Origin: Marsupella aquatica
Taxonomy: Eukaryota; Marchantiophyta
Length of the DNA stretch: 64,000 bases
Assembly: GCA_973895155.1 (NCBI GenBank)
Contig: OZ316896.1
Coordinates: 12,958,001 to 13,022,000 of the forward strand
Direction of reading: 5' to 3'
Of the stretch, positions 46,275-58,340 are shown one piece after another. A program made the translations under genes and the position numbers. The notes below the pieces were generated by a model. That model worked only from the letters and a program-made list of their open reading frames with translations, made no database searches and had not been told where the DNA came from. Numbering within the stretch: position 1 is the first letter of the stretch; each line of letters begins with the position of its first letter.

Positions 46275-49200
46275 CTAGTGGTCTACATCAAGTGTCGAAA
46301 CTAGATCGGCAAGTGGGACAGGAATGTCCTCTAGGGGGGCTAGCCGCTGCGGAGTCACACTAGCACCCACTGTCAGAGATCGACGATAGACGGCCCGAGC
46401 TTGAGCACGCTGTAAGGTGACTGAAATGCGTTGGCGAAAGTGCGTGGTCAAAACAGATAGCGGGGGCCCGGTGGGACCCATCCGGCCGTGAACATCCCGA
46501 GCAGCTTGGCGAAGAAGCCCGTCGAACTGATGATGGAGACGCCCAAATATCTCAAGAGCAAGGGGCAGGAAGCTATCAGATGAAGCTCGTGCAGCATATT
46601 TGGCCTCCTTCGTTTGTGCTGCTCGTGATGCTGCTGCCCCTGCCGTTGTTGCCGCTGTCCCAATGATGTCTTGGCGCAATGGGTTTGCCACCACAACATC
46701 TGCCAAAGTACGGTGACCGTCACGGACCATGGCAAGATCCACCCGTAACCGCTGTGATGGAGGACCAGGTAACTCGAGCACCACCTCCCGCCGCGCGCAG
46801 ACCAAAGAGCTAGAGAGAACCTGAGCAATCGCATCTCTCACAGTGTCGTGAACAAAAATGGTTTCGCCGCCCAAACTGCATCGAAGAAGATGGACACCTG
46901 TGGCATCACAAGGCTTCCCACAAGTGCAAGTAGGAGGTAAACCAGCAAGAAGTGGGTAGGGCAAGCCCATACGAAGACGCATGGTTGTCGCAAACTCCGC
47001 TGAAGACATCCGCAGGTGAGGAATGACTGGATTGGCCTGAAGCCAGCCTCCTGCGCCCTTCCCTCCGGAAGAAAGAATCTGAGCTCGGTCCGTGTCAGGT
47101 GCCTTGGTGAGGATGCTGGAGAGGGTGAAAGCGTGCATACGTCCAGCAAGGTCTGCCTAAAGACGGACGGGGTCCAAGGATAAAACCTCCTGGAATGAAG
47201 GTAACGCAGCTCGAACAGGTAATGATGACCGAGCCGTGCGCAAATGAACCTGAAATGGGAGGGAACCCTCCTCGACCTCCATGAGAGATGAAAGTAAAAA
47301 AAGGTCGATCCTCAATAAGGAAACGATCTGCCAACAATGAGAAGGCGGCCGCCCACGCGCCCAAGAAGGCCAAAGGTGCAAGGCGCTCAGTGGAAGTAAG
47401 CCCAAAACCACCGTGAGAAATAGGAAGACTGAGCTGTCGATGAAGCCACGGAGATGAGAGTAAAGTACCTGGCCCTAAAAGAGAGGCCAAAGTCTCACGA
47501 ATGGAGACATCAAACGCTCGGAGGTGTAGAGAAAGATCCTTGGTAGGGGGATGTGTCCGAGCCAAATAGGACGCACGAGGGTGGATGCATCTCAATAACA
47601 ACCCAAATGCTGCCTGAGATTCTGCTAACTTAGGGAGCATAGGAGTAGGGGCTAAGGCAGCCTGGAGAGCGTCAGCAATGAAAGATGAGCAAAAGGAGGC
47701 GGTACCGACTGGGGAGCCAAGGACCCAAAGACCGTCGGCAGGACGTAAGAACCCAGGGGGAAGCGCAAGATCAGAGGGTAACCCAGCTGGACTCCATGCA
47801 CGACTCTTCACCAGCTGTACTCGTAAACCGAGGCCCAACAAATGGGTGGAAAGGGTGGCGAGGGCAGAAGTAACAGCAAAAGCTGGACCAATGATGTGGG
47901 TGTCATCTGAAAGGGAGGGGAAGATACACTGGGGGTGGGCCGCGGAGGCTTCTCGTAAAGCAGTAAAATGGGCAATGGCAAAAAGAGGCCCACCCAAAGG
48001 GTCACCCTGACGTGTACTTTCTGCAGAAGAAAGAGTGGTATACACTCCTGTAGAGGTGTGATGACTATAGAAGAGGGGGGCCTCACACCCATAAAAACAA
48101 CGGACAAAGGGGATAAGGGACTGGATGTCTGGATCCGCTGCCCTCAAAGCACGAAAAATTGCTGCCCGAGAAACCGTATTGAAAGCATTGGAGACATCAA
48201 CCTGGAGGACAACCCAATCAGGGTGGAGGTCCATGGTAGTACGAATACCCGCAATAACTGTCTCACAACCGCCAGGAACGCCCACTGCAAACTGATGTGG
48301 AGAGAGATGATCTGATAGTGCAGAGCGATACTGCGATGAAAGTGCGCGAGACACCAGACGAAGAAAAACCTCTCCAATAGCTATGGGCCGAACACCCGGT
48401 GAAGACTTAGCCATGGCCAATAAACGAGAAGCACTCAAAAGCCGAGAGACGGGAGGAGGCAAACGGCCGGCAACGATACACTGGCAAAAGGAGAAGAAAA
48501 CTGGAAAACCAGACTGAGGATCCTCAGGGGGGAATAAATCACGAAAATGCTCAAAGACATAGCCAGAGGGGCCACCAGCCGCGCAACGCGGAGCATGGAG
48601 GAAAGCATAGGTGAAGTGGTCCCTACTAAACTGAAGATCCTCCTCAGGCTCAAAATCCTCCACGAACAAAGGGAGCTGATCACAGGGCTGCGGATGGAGA
48701 TCCTGAAGGGCCGTCAAGGTGACCTCGCCAGGGGGGGCTGGTGTGGTGGGAGAAAGGGCCTGGACCGCACGACGATATTCACCAGCCTGGGCCAAACGAC
48801 AAGAGTGACGAAGGCGTCTGTGCTCTGGAGGATGAGAGTGGCGAGCTGGGTCAGACAAAGCACGGGTAGTAAAGGAACGGGCTCGAAGAAAGTACTCTTC
48901 CTGAAGCTGTTCCCAATCTCCCCGTAGAAAACGATGGATACGAGAGGCAGTCTCACGATGACCCACGCGACCACCGTGACTAGGGAGGGTAAGAGTCCAC
49001 TGTGGAAAAAGCATGAGTAAAGACCAATAGGAGACCTCGATAGGATGCGCCAAGATAAGCTGCATGAGTTGCAACAAGGATGACCGAACTAATGGGCGCA
49101 ACGCTAGTGGGATGTGGTTATAAAGGCGAGGTCTAATGTACCCTGGATGGTAGGCTGGAAGGGGGTCTAGAGAGCGAACCCAACTCCATGCCTGCTCGGA

Positions 49201-49683
49201 AGCCTCCAAGGAAGGAGGGGCAGAGCTAACTGGGTCAAGAGGGGGCTGGGGCTGGGGCTGGGATTGGGCTTGCTGGCGACGTTGGCACTGGCCCCGCCCG
49301 CGGTGATGAGGAAGGGAGAGGCCAACCCAGCCACACTCAGGACAAGTATGCAGGGGACGCTCGTCTGGGGAGGGAGCAGGGAACGACTGGACAGGAGGTG
49401 GGGGGGGAACCGACGTGGATGAAGAGGCCGGAGGGGGATGCTGGAGGGGTGGAGGGGGAATGGGCTGGGGAGAGGAGCCAGGGCGTCGATGGGGTGGGCA
49501 GTAGACTGGGGGGACCGGCAGAACATCGGGCATGGGGTCATCACGAAGATGAGAGAGATCCAATGAAGAAGAGCAAACACGAAGGCGACCACGAGGCGGG
49601 GGGGAGGAGGGGGGAGAACTGTGTGGGGGGGCTGGGCGCTTGCCCCGCGCCAACACTCTCAACGTAGACATGATAGGTCGCAA
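46275..49683 (-). pseudogene. Retrotransposon polyprotein: zinc finger, reverse transcriptase, restriction-like endonuclease
   Basis: The first open part (49683-47095, 862 residues) has a Pro-rich N-terminus, a CPEC-x8-H-x6-C zinc finger at 114-133, and a reverse transcriptase with GVRPIAIGEV (430-439), catalytic Asp in VDVSNAFNTVS (about 496), RQGDPLGGPLF (558-568) and SDDTHI in place of FADD (592-597). A missing T in the run near 47298 shifts the frame. The coding frame resumes, meets one TAG at 47157, and continues in 47138-46275. That part has CTCGKPCDATGVHLLRC (CCHC) followed by RVDLAMV...LADVVVANPL, the PD-(D/E)xK-type endonuclease of early-branching elements such as R2, NeSL and Utopia. 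No AP-type endonuclease is present. Only two lesions separate it from an open frame. Confidence 0.85.
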
Positions 49684-50699
49684 CCCGATAAAAGCAAAAG
49701 CGCATCAAGAAGCAACAAAAGGCCCAACCAAGACATGTGAAAAGAAAGGGAAGGCTATGGAGAGAGCCCACCGCGTCAAAATCCGAGAAGCGGCGCCCCC
49801 GCTAGCCTAGAAAACCGTTGAGCACGTGCAAGCACAGCCGGGAACAAAGCTGGAGCTCTCGTCAATGTGTCCGTTGAGGAGTCGATGCGAGTGAATATCT
49901 CTCCGCTGATTTGAGTGTGCTGCTACAGCTCCCAAAGATGGTGGAATGCAAACTGGTCCACTAAACTTGGCAAAAACCACCTTGTCAGAACTGAAGAAGA
50001 AAGACAACCACCAATCGGAGGAGAAACGTGGCAAGCCAGGAATGCTCCAAAGCTGATCAAGGGAAACCGTCACCAAAAATGGAGGAGTAAATCAGAATCG
50101 TAATCGGAGCCGAAAGTGGTTGATATGTCACCAAAAGGACCGCGGTAGGGATAGATGTTGCACTCCCGGACAAGAGCTGGCCAAATCACATGAGAATGCC
50201 GGATTCCGTGAACGAGGAACTGCTACAGGACCCTAAAGCTAATTGAAAGTGAGAACGGTGGAAATTGAAGAAAAAACGTGAGAGCTAATCAAAGTCCAAT
50301 CGGGGCAATAGGAGACCAATTGGACCGCTCTTGGGATCAATCTGATGCTCCCGGAGAAGAGCTATACAAAGCACTTGAGAAATCTGAAATCCGTGAAAGA
50401 TTGACCGAGATATGACCGTCGAAAGGAAGACGAAAATCGTAGAAAAATGACTGAAAAACGGCGAAAACGAATGTGACCATAAGTATGTTGATACGGCACC
50501 GTTTTGGACGTGTTTTATATCGATTTGATGCGCCTCGGCAAGAGCAAGCTAATGCAACTGAGAAAACTGGATTCCGAGAAAAACTGAGTGCGGGAGGGTA
50601 GTCGAAATGGCGCAAAAACTGTGCTACAGTTTGACCTCCATAGCCAGGAGCTCAAAGACTGAGGGGGACCGGAATCACAGCATCAGCAGGAGCCCCTGC

Positions 50700-50759
50700 T
50701 CTCCTTTGAAAAGTCAAAGTTGGATGGCTTCACCATCCAACTTTGACTTTTCAAAGTTG
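50700..50759. repeat. Terminal hairpin at the 5' end of the retrotransposon
   Basis: CCAACTTTGACTTTTCAAAG and its inverse lie back to back around a GGCTTCACC loop, forming an almost perfect stem of about 25 bp. Each arm also contains a smaller inverted repeat (CCAACTTTGA/TCAAAGTTGG). The outermost base of the element is the base of this stem. Confidence 0.9.
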
Positions 50760-50767
50760 GATCAGAT
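50760..50767. repeat. Target site duplication GATCAGAT, right
   Basis: Second copy of the 8-bp duplication at the 5' end of the element. Confidence 0.9.
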
Positions 50768-50984
50768 GGCTTACACTAGGATGGAGGGTTTGGGTTTGCA
50801 TTGAAGCATGGTTGCCTTATATAGATCTGAGAGGAGCCATGGAACCAAATCGAAACTGAAGAGAGACCACGGAGGTCATTGGAGACCCGGAAGGCCACCA
50901 CCCGGTGAACAATCCAACCGAATAAATTATATCCTGTTGTTTCGCTTACAGAAAGGAGTGGAGTGAGAAATTTCATGTCAAAAA

Positions 50985-51016
50985 GGACCCCATGAACAAC
51001 CGAAAGTTTGAAAATT
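50985..51016. repeat. 32-bp target duplication, left (SINE)
   Basis: The 32 bp from GGACCCCATGAAC to GTTTGAAAATT are repeated exactly at 51231-51262. Copy A has the site once, near 7936-7967. Confidence 0.95.
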
Positions 51017-51230
51017 TCAGTGTGTGTGTGGGTGGGGTGTAGTGGTGGGAGTATTGGTTTTTCTTCAGCCCTGGCTGGTCCGCTTTGGGCTCTGGTCCAA
51101 CCCTCTCTCCCTCCTGGTCCTGGGTATGACCCCCCTTGTGGGCTACCCTACAGAGGTGCATGCTCCGGAGTTGATGGTCTATCCTCTGTTGGATTGGTCA
51201 GCTTTCGGTTTCAAGGCAAAAAAAAAAAAC
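51017..51230 (+). mobile_element. SINE-like retroposon with A-rich tail
   Basis: A 214-bp insertion absent from copy A, flanked by a perfect 32-bp duplication and ending in a run of A's. It shares its body (CCCTGGCT, TGGTCCAACCCTCTCTCCCT, CCCCTTGTGGGCTACC) with 53285-53530. It starts in a GT-rich stretch and looks 5'-truncated compared with that copy. Confidence 0.85.
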
Positions 51231-53214
51231 GGACCCCATGAACAACCGAAAGTTTGAAAATTGACCCATAAAGACACGCTGAAATCTAGCAGTACTTGGG
51301 AATGCCCTGTGGCACCTAGAGCAATCCAGCGGCTTCGAGGAATGCGCATTTGGATTTCTGTGACCTCCCTGGTTCAGCTTTCACCAGACCTGTGAACTCA
51401 GGCAGAGTGTTATAATTTGAGTAGAATGCAAGGAATGATGGTGGCGAAACTTCTCCTAGACCTCCACTGTCATCGTAGAATGTAAGGAATGATCGTAGCG
51501 AAACTTCTCCGAGACCTTTGGATGTGCAGGTCGAGGCGATGGCAGCTCCGCGTGTCTTCCGCTGAGACAGAGGATACCGAACAAGGACCAAATTTCTACC
51601 AATAGCTGAACAAAGTACAATGGAGCAAACGCAAAAGATATGCTGTCCACATGTCGAATTGCCGCGTGTATACTTGCATTACAAGGATGTGGTCCACTAA
51701 TGGTGGAGCTTCTTCCTTTTGTAAATGCTCCAAAAATGCAGTGTGCATCTCGACCATCACCAAAAAACACAAATGTACAAGTGCATTTCTAGGTGTACAC
51801 TTACACTTATCGTGAACTGCAAAGAACACACAATGTGCTTTGGATTCCTATTAAGAGTTGCAAAGATTTAAAAACTAAATTAACTTCTGATTTTATTACA
51901 CATGAACCCTTGATGGAGGGAAATAGCGGGCCAATGAAAGCATAACAGCACCCAAAAGGGTACAAGAGACCAAAGTGGCACACAAAGAGAAAAAAAGGTG
52001 GAGGGCACAGCGGGGCATGTGAACATGGGTCACCTGGCCAAAACTACACAACACTCAAAGAAAAGTAGTCACTGCACCACCTTCCCAGACTCACCAACAA
52101 GAGCAATCAAATCATAGTAAGCAATGGGCTAGTGTGACCATTACTCAACAACATTCTAATGGGCATCCTAATCAATCTAACCTGCAGATGCCGTATAGGC
52201 TTGTGCTTGAGTACAGTTGTTCATGTAAACAGCTAGCAAGGTACTCAAATCAAGTGTATTTGCAGTGATCTGGTCTGTCCTGCCATCTAACTGAGAGAAA
52301 AGTAAAGCATAAACCAATTCAGAGGTAGAGAGTTAGAGTAGTCTTGGACCTTGTAGGATCCAACAGGCATACTAAACACCCTCATTTGAGATCCATAATT
52401 CTACATATACAGGAACCAAATGGATAGAGATCACTTTTTGGGCCTTTAGGGTGGCTTCCCACCTAAGGTTATCTTTACGACTAATATTGTTAAATGAAAA
52501 GAAAACTAGGCACACCTTTCCCGCCGGTTCAAGTGGTGTGCTTAGTCAAATCCGAGGTTAAATCTCATAGTTATAGTCAGTTACGAGCATCAGTTAGGCT
52601 CAGTCACTGGGCAAGTACTTAACAAGAAAATATTTAATTTTTAAGGGGAAACTTGTGAAACCCCACATAAAGAGATCAGTCACTCACAACTTTTGAAACC
52701 AAGACCTATGAGTCACTACTCATGTGAGCTACCACATAGCCATGCCTCTCCACAAAAACTTGGAACTTAACTATTGATAAGTTTTTTTACTCCCACAGTC
52801 TGTGGTGGTGGGGTCATTGGAATGTAGATTCCCGAGCTCAATGCTGGACACAAGCAACTGCCAACATAAGCAATCTGTCAAGTCATGGCGAGGAGTTTGT
52901 TCTTTCATGCGGGGACTCCTTGAACACAAAACAGTGGTGCTCATTTTCTCTCAATGAGTGTTGTCAGAATTGGTCCGTGAATTTGATGGAGAGAGGAAAA
53001 CCCAGCAACTCTAAGCTTGATGGTGATGTCACCGATGGCCATGGAATAGCCATTCTCCTTCAGCTTCTTGGAAATATCACTCGTGTACTGGGAGACAGTC
53101 CATCTGCTCGAGTATCTCCTTCTTGTACCCAAATCCATTCCTGTTGTAGGTGCTGCTTGAATTGAGCGACCTTCTGAACCCCTTTGTGTCAAACGCCTCT
53201 GTGAGGAAAGCCTC

Positions 53215-53535
53215 AGAGTGAGCCCAGAACCAAGAGGTCCTAGGGTCAATCCCCCCCCTCCACACGCAAGGGGTATGGAGGGTATGTGTGTGCATGTGTG
53301 GATGGGGTGCAGGTGGGAGTCCTAGTTTCTCCTCAGCCCCTGGCTAGCCTACTTTAGGGCCTGGTCCAACCCTCTCTCCCTCCTGGTCTGGGTCCCTGTC
53401 AGATCCTTGGGCTATTGTACCCCCTTGTGGGCTACCTATAGTGGCGCATACTCCAAAGTAGAACCTCTATCCTTAGTTGAATGGGTTAAGAGGTCTACTT
53501 TTTTGGCTTTCAAAGCAAAAAAGAAAGTCAACATA
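53215..53535 (+). mobile_element. Second, longer copy of the SINE-like family
   Basis: Contains the body shared with 51017-51230 and an A-rich end (CAAAGCAAAAAAGAAAG). Upstream it includes AAGAGGTCCTAGGGTCAATCC, which resembles a tRNA/Pol III B-box region, suggesting a tRNA-type head. Its exact start and target duplication were not resolved. Confidence 0.55.
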
Positions 53536-53785
53536 TTATTCTCTTGTTTTTGTTTTAATCCAAAAATTAACATATACACTAACAAGTTAGTCTTTACTAA
53601 ACAAAGCTCAGATGGACCAAGACAATGTCCCTACCCATCCCCATGGACTGCGTAAAGCATTCATTGCTTTTACAACAAAAAGAAAAAAGAACTGGTCAAG
53701 GATTGCAGCCGACAACTTTGACTACCTTGGGAAGAAAGTAGTCAAGATTTCATGGTGATGCTGAGTAATGGCATGACATCTTTCA

Positions 53786-53808
53786 GGGGGAGGGGGGGGG
53801 GGGAGGGG
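53786..53808. repeat. G-rich run
   Basis: Five G, A, then twelve or so G, A, four G: a candidate G-quadruplex and a likely place for length error. Confidence 0.7.
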
Positions 53809-56800
53809 ATTTTGAAGGTCGTCAAGTCAACAAGTTACTAAGAAAACTGTTTTGGTAATATAATTGAAACATTTCAATCAAATGTGTAAACAATGTTATC
53901 TGAGTCAGTTGAAATGTTCTGAGCAAGTCCATCCCGGGGTCCATCCCAAGCCAATTTAAATGTTCTGAGGAAGTCCATCCAAGCCACTTTAAATGTTATG
54001 AGCAAGTACATCCAATCCTTGCCAGTCGATCCAGGTTTCATAGACAAATTGGAGGTCTATCCCGGCTTTAGTTTCCATTGGTCACGTGATTTCCAGTGGT
54101 CGTGGGAAAACGATTAGATCATTCTTAAAATCATCACAAAGTTCTTTCCAACTTTTCACAGGCACCCTAAAATATGTGGTCCTTCAGGGCCCAAAATCTT
54201 AATAACTATTTATTTTCTGTGCCAAGGGGGATGGCACTTAGTGTAAGGTATTCTGAACTGTTGGTATAATTTCTAATTTTACAAAGGACAATTAGAGCTG
54301 GCTACAAGCTACTCTGAACCAAGTACGTACTTGACAATTCACGAGAGAAAATCATACTTCTTTCCATTGGTCACGTGATTTTTTAGGAAAGGATTTGGCA
54401 AAAAATTGGCATAAAGCAAAGCTGGCTCTATGAGCCATCCCAAGCCCTCCTAAGGATTGTTTTCTCTGCTCCTGCTGGCAAAAGGTCATAGGTCTCTTGA
54501 AATTCATCTGCTGCACTGTCTCCATTTCACCAACCAAAAAAAAGAGCGGTACCAAGCTGAGGTGCTCCATGGTGGCTACTCCCTTTTCTATTCAATGGTC
54601 CTCGTCAGGCCAACTACCAAACTGATGGAATAAGTGGCAGATATTCTTTCATCATTCGCCAAATACTTATCTCCCTACTGGAGCTACTTTGACAGATCTA
54701 ACGACCCTACTTAAGTCTAGAAAGATATATAACACAGTGCCCAAGAAAGACCAGACAATTCGGAAACATCCATCATTCACTAGAATAAAAAGAGAATCTA
54801 CCTCCAAAAGATAGTCATTCTACCGTACTGCTTAATATATGATAAAGTTGTGGTGGTTTAATGATAAAGTCGCAGTACAGCTGTGCGACTCAATTGTAAA
54901 CTACTTTCTTTCTGGACTAAGGTATTATTGCACAATAATATTTATTTTCAACCAGGCATTTTGTACCCAGTGTGCTTCTTGAGAGGTGTCTCCCAGCACT
55001 AAGGTAATACCTCCTTCAAAATTTAATGAACAAAAAGGCTGTTGATTGGGACACATCACAGATGGGTGCATGGGTTCTGTCTCTCTTGGTGGGGGGCGAG
55101 TGTGCATGCCTAGGGCTCTATGAGGACCCCTTTTTGGATTCTGGATTAAGTTATCTGAATCAACTCACCTATTGCTCGAAAAGGTGGAGGGCACATGGAG
55201 ACGTAACGACTTGAGGGCCACAGCGAAGACTTTGGGCACTTCTTGGTCAGTTTCTGACGAAGCTGACTGAAAGGGCTGAATCGGAAGACTCTAGGGGCGC
55301 CTGGGGAAAGTGCTTGATTGCTTCGCTGCATCTCCTATTTTACAACTAATAAAGATTCACTTACCAGCTTTTCTGATGGACTCTCGAAACTATAAGTATG
55401 CTTCGAGAAAATGAAAACTTCCTAAATTAGGAGCAATGGAAGCAGTGGGGAGGGTGGTGTAGAGGAGGTGCGAGGAAGGATACCCAGACTCCGCGATGCT
55501 TTTTCTTGGAAGGGGCTCCATTGGTGTCTAACATTTGGAGGCTTGTTCTTGGAAGGGACTGGCCATGTCGAGACACTGCCCAGGGAGTGGGCCTCGGTTC
55601 ATGAGACTGATGATGGGACCATTCGAGGAGTCAACTTAGCTATTGGTGGGAAACTTCGCCTGAGTGTGTTAACCGAAAGTTCTCCGTAAAGTACGAAAGC
55701 GATCCCGGTCGAATGATTTTTGATAGTTTTGATTTTTGATAGTTTTTGATGTTTAAGATTCACTTAAAAAAAAATTGCTGCCAGTTCGATTTCTGGTGCC
55801 ATTTCGTTTTGTTTGCAGGTCTTGCATACTCTGAACAACAATTTTCTCATTTGCAAAGATTTCGCTAAAACTAAAATCTTTGCAGGTGAGGGAAGGAGAT
55901 ACCTGAACATAGATAAAGGGAGGTTTGGAGAGCGCATCTCGTGTCAACTTCAATTGAAACTGTTACTCCGGATGCTGCCATGTCTTTTGACAAGACTTGG
56001 GGCACTCGAGGAACTCAATGCGTTTGTTGAAATCGTGTTACTGCCTTTGTAATTGTGAGGATAGAGTATCTGGCTGTGTTTAAGAAGTTGGAAATGTCCT
56101 GCCTGTGGTGATGCAAATTACACAAGATGGAGCTTAGGCCACTCCACAGGGAGCTTTGCCTCCAGTTTCTAGGACTTGCAGGTGTTCCCGCAGAAAGACC
56201 CTGTCAGTATGCTCGATGAGTGGAGGATATTGGCTTGATCCTTAGTAACATGCATCATGTTTCAACTCTTTGCCTTCCCATCAGGCAAACAAAACATTTG
56301 CCTCTTGCAAACGTGTGCATGACTGGTTTATGGTTGCTGAAATCTCAGTTGAGGTAACTGTGGAGTGATTATTCATTTAATGATGTTTTTGCAGGCGGCG
56401 GCCACACTGATGCACATGTTTGATCCATAAATCGAACGGCGTAAAGATGCTGTTGTCTAGATCTGTCGGTGAGCACTCTGTCTGCCTCAAAGAATTGAGT
56501 TGAATGTTGCCAATGTTATCATGAACCAACTGGATATCAACGCACGGAGTACAACATTCTATATCTCATCCTGTGATTTGGGATGTGAAGCAGATCACTT
56601 GAAGCTCACCAGACCGAGGCATGGGTGGGCAGGGTGGTTTGAGCGGCCAGTGACACAGAACCTGCGTGAAGTATCCCTGATTTAAGTGTATTACTTATAT
56701 AATGGTTCTTAATAGACATAGGAAATGTCGAAGAATAATCACAGTCAGCTTTCACCGGAAGCACGTTACTCGGTCCATACGGGCAACTCAAATTGCTTCA

Positions 56801-58045
56801 AATTCAGAACCATGCACTCCATTCATAATAACTTCGATGAAACGTCTAAGGACAGAACAGCCTCCTTACCTCTGTAAGACGTTGATAGGCTCTAAGCTTT
56901 GCATTCAGTCATGGAGTTTGTTGAGTTGGAGAACGGTGAACATTTTTCTTCTATGATTTACAAGGCAGGCGAAGCTGTTTGTCATTTCCTTTCAGAAAGT
57001 TTCATGTGTACCACGGAGAAGGAGAAGGGCAATGGCAAAAGTGAGTTGGCAACTTTCTCGGCTTTATTTGAGAGCGCCCTTTCACTTTCCAAAGTCTTTT
57101 TCAAGCTGCGAGACATTGTGGTTTCACTGCACTCATCCGTTGAAATCAGCTGTCATAATTCGGAGCGTACAGAAATAAAACGATAATGTCCCTGTGGTCG
57201 TAAGCCATTGCAATTGCTGCACTTTAAGTAGATTATGCTACCTACGTGCAGTCGTGTGCTCCCTCCCTGAGACTTTGTCACCGATGAGGTCGTCAGTATA
57301 GCTTGCAGAGAAAAAGAAGCGGAAACGATGGGGTCTCAAAAGCTTCTGCCTGTAATTGGGTCTTATCCCTGTTATCCTGTGAAATACAACCTAGACTAGC
57401 TTTGTAGCTGACCTCTCCGCTTTTTTAATCTTCCTTCAAAATGGCTGCCTGTTACAAATGGAGCGGACGGCAACTCACTTTGGTGTTGGAAAGCCCTGAC
57501 TGATTTGGAGAGGCGTGGACTAGACTGTTAGCAGTCCTGTGGATTTACGAGGATTAGGAGACTATAGACGATTCAAGAATTGCAACTGCGAGTCTTCATG
57601 GCAGTTGGACTTATCATAGAAGAAAGCTGTCCCCGTTCTTCAGCTCAACAGGGTTACGTCTTTAATGAACAGCGAGTCAGTCAAAAGAGGCATCGATACC
57701 AGCAATGTATGCTATCCTCGTATTTTCTTTGAAAATTTTACAGTCATAGGAAAAGTGGATCCTGTCAGGTTTAGCAAGATGTTTTTCCTTAGAGAAACCT
57801 GTCCCAAGGTGAGGTTCTGGAAATTAGGCTTGTTCAGGTGTAGGGTCTTCAGAACTGACTTCTTGTAAATTTTATAGATTGTTTTTGCTGAGTTTGTTAT
57901 ATACGTCCAGCTCCTTCAGAAGTACATAATCATAAATAATCACCAGGTGAAGTTTTAACCAGTGAACAAGAACTAGATCCTAGACTGCTGAACTCCTCGA
58001 TGGCTCCTTGTCCCTCTTGAGTGGATCCTGTCTCCCGGTTCAGCA

Positions 58046-58139
58046 CCCCCTGCTCTGTGGCAGTTTGATATATATATTCTTGAGTGATGCCACCCCCTGC
58101 TCTGTGGCAGTTTGATATATATATTCTTGAGTGATGCCA
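58046..58139. repeat. 47-bp exact tandem duplication
   Basis: The unit beginning CCCCCTGCTCTGTGGCAGTT occurs at 58046 and 58093 with no visible difference, so the duplication is recent or an assembly effect. Confidence 0.9.
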
Positions 58140-58251
58140 CGGAGAAAAACCGGCTAGATGTCAGATTTTCCTAGGCTTGAAAATTTGTACCCAAATAGGT
58201 GGGTGGATTACAGGTTTTAAAGTTGAGTCAGAGAACGGTGCTCAGCTTTCT

Positions 58252-58340
58252 TTCTTTTTTGTCTTGAACTGAAATGGGGAGGAAATACAATTAGACTCCC
58301 CCCATCCCGTTGGGGCTCACCCTGGTCTGGGTAACCTACA
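58252..58340 (-). mobile_element. Short retroposon with 15-bp target duplication
   Basis: An 89-bp insert between two copies of GGTGCTCAGCTTTCT (58237-58251, 58341-58355). Its plus-strand start is T-rich, so on the minus strand it ends in an A-rich tail (CAAAAAAGAA) like the SINE family above. The body contains GGTTACCCAGACCAGGGTGAG. Confidence 0.7.

Larger units (their letters stand above)
46031..50759 (-). mobile_element. Non-LTR retrotransposon (reverse transcriptase plus restriction-like endonuclease type)
   Basis: A 4729-bp insertion in copy B, exactly delimited by comparison with copy A and by GATCAGAT duplications. On the minus strand it has a 5' leader of about 1.08 kb beginning with a strong hairpin (50700-50759), one long coding region, and a 3' UTR of about 240 bp with a 47-bp tandem duplication (starting at 46130 and 46177). 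It ends CATTAAA without a long poly(A). Full length relative to its own hairpin start, so the insertion is probably recent. Confidence 0.9.
39298..51930. repeat. Segmental duplication, copy B
   Basis: Partner of 1-8640. Copy B contains two insertions absent from A: the non-LTR retrotransposon at 46031-50759 and the SINE at 51017-51230. It also has about 180 bp extra near 40508-40690. Non-coding apart from the MDR gene and the retrotransposon; the short ORFs are not conserved with copy A. Confidence 0.9.

Noticed and set aside
47678-48315. Plus-strand ORFs inside the non-LTR retrotransposon
   Set aside because: Shadows of the reverse transcriptase frame in GC-rich DNA.
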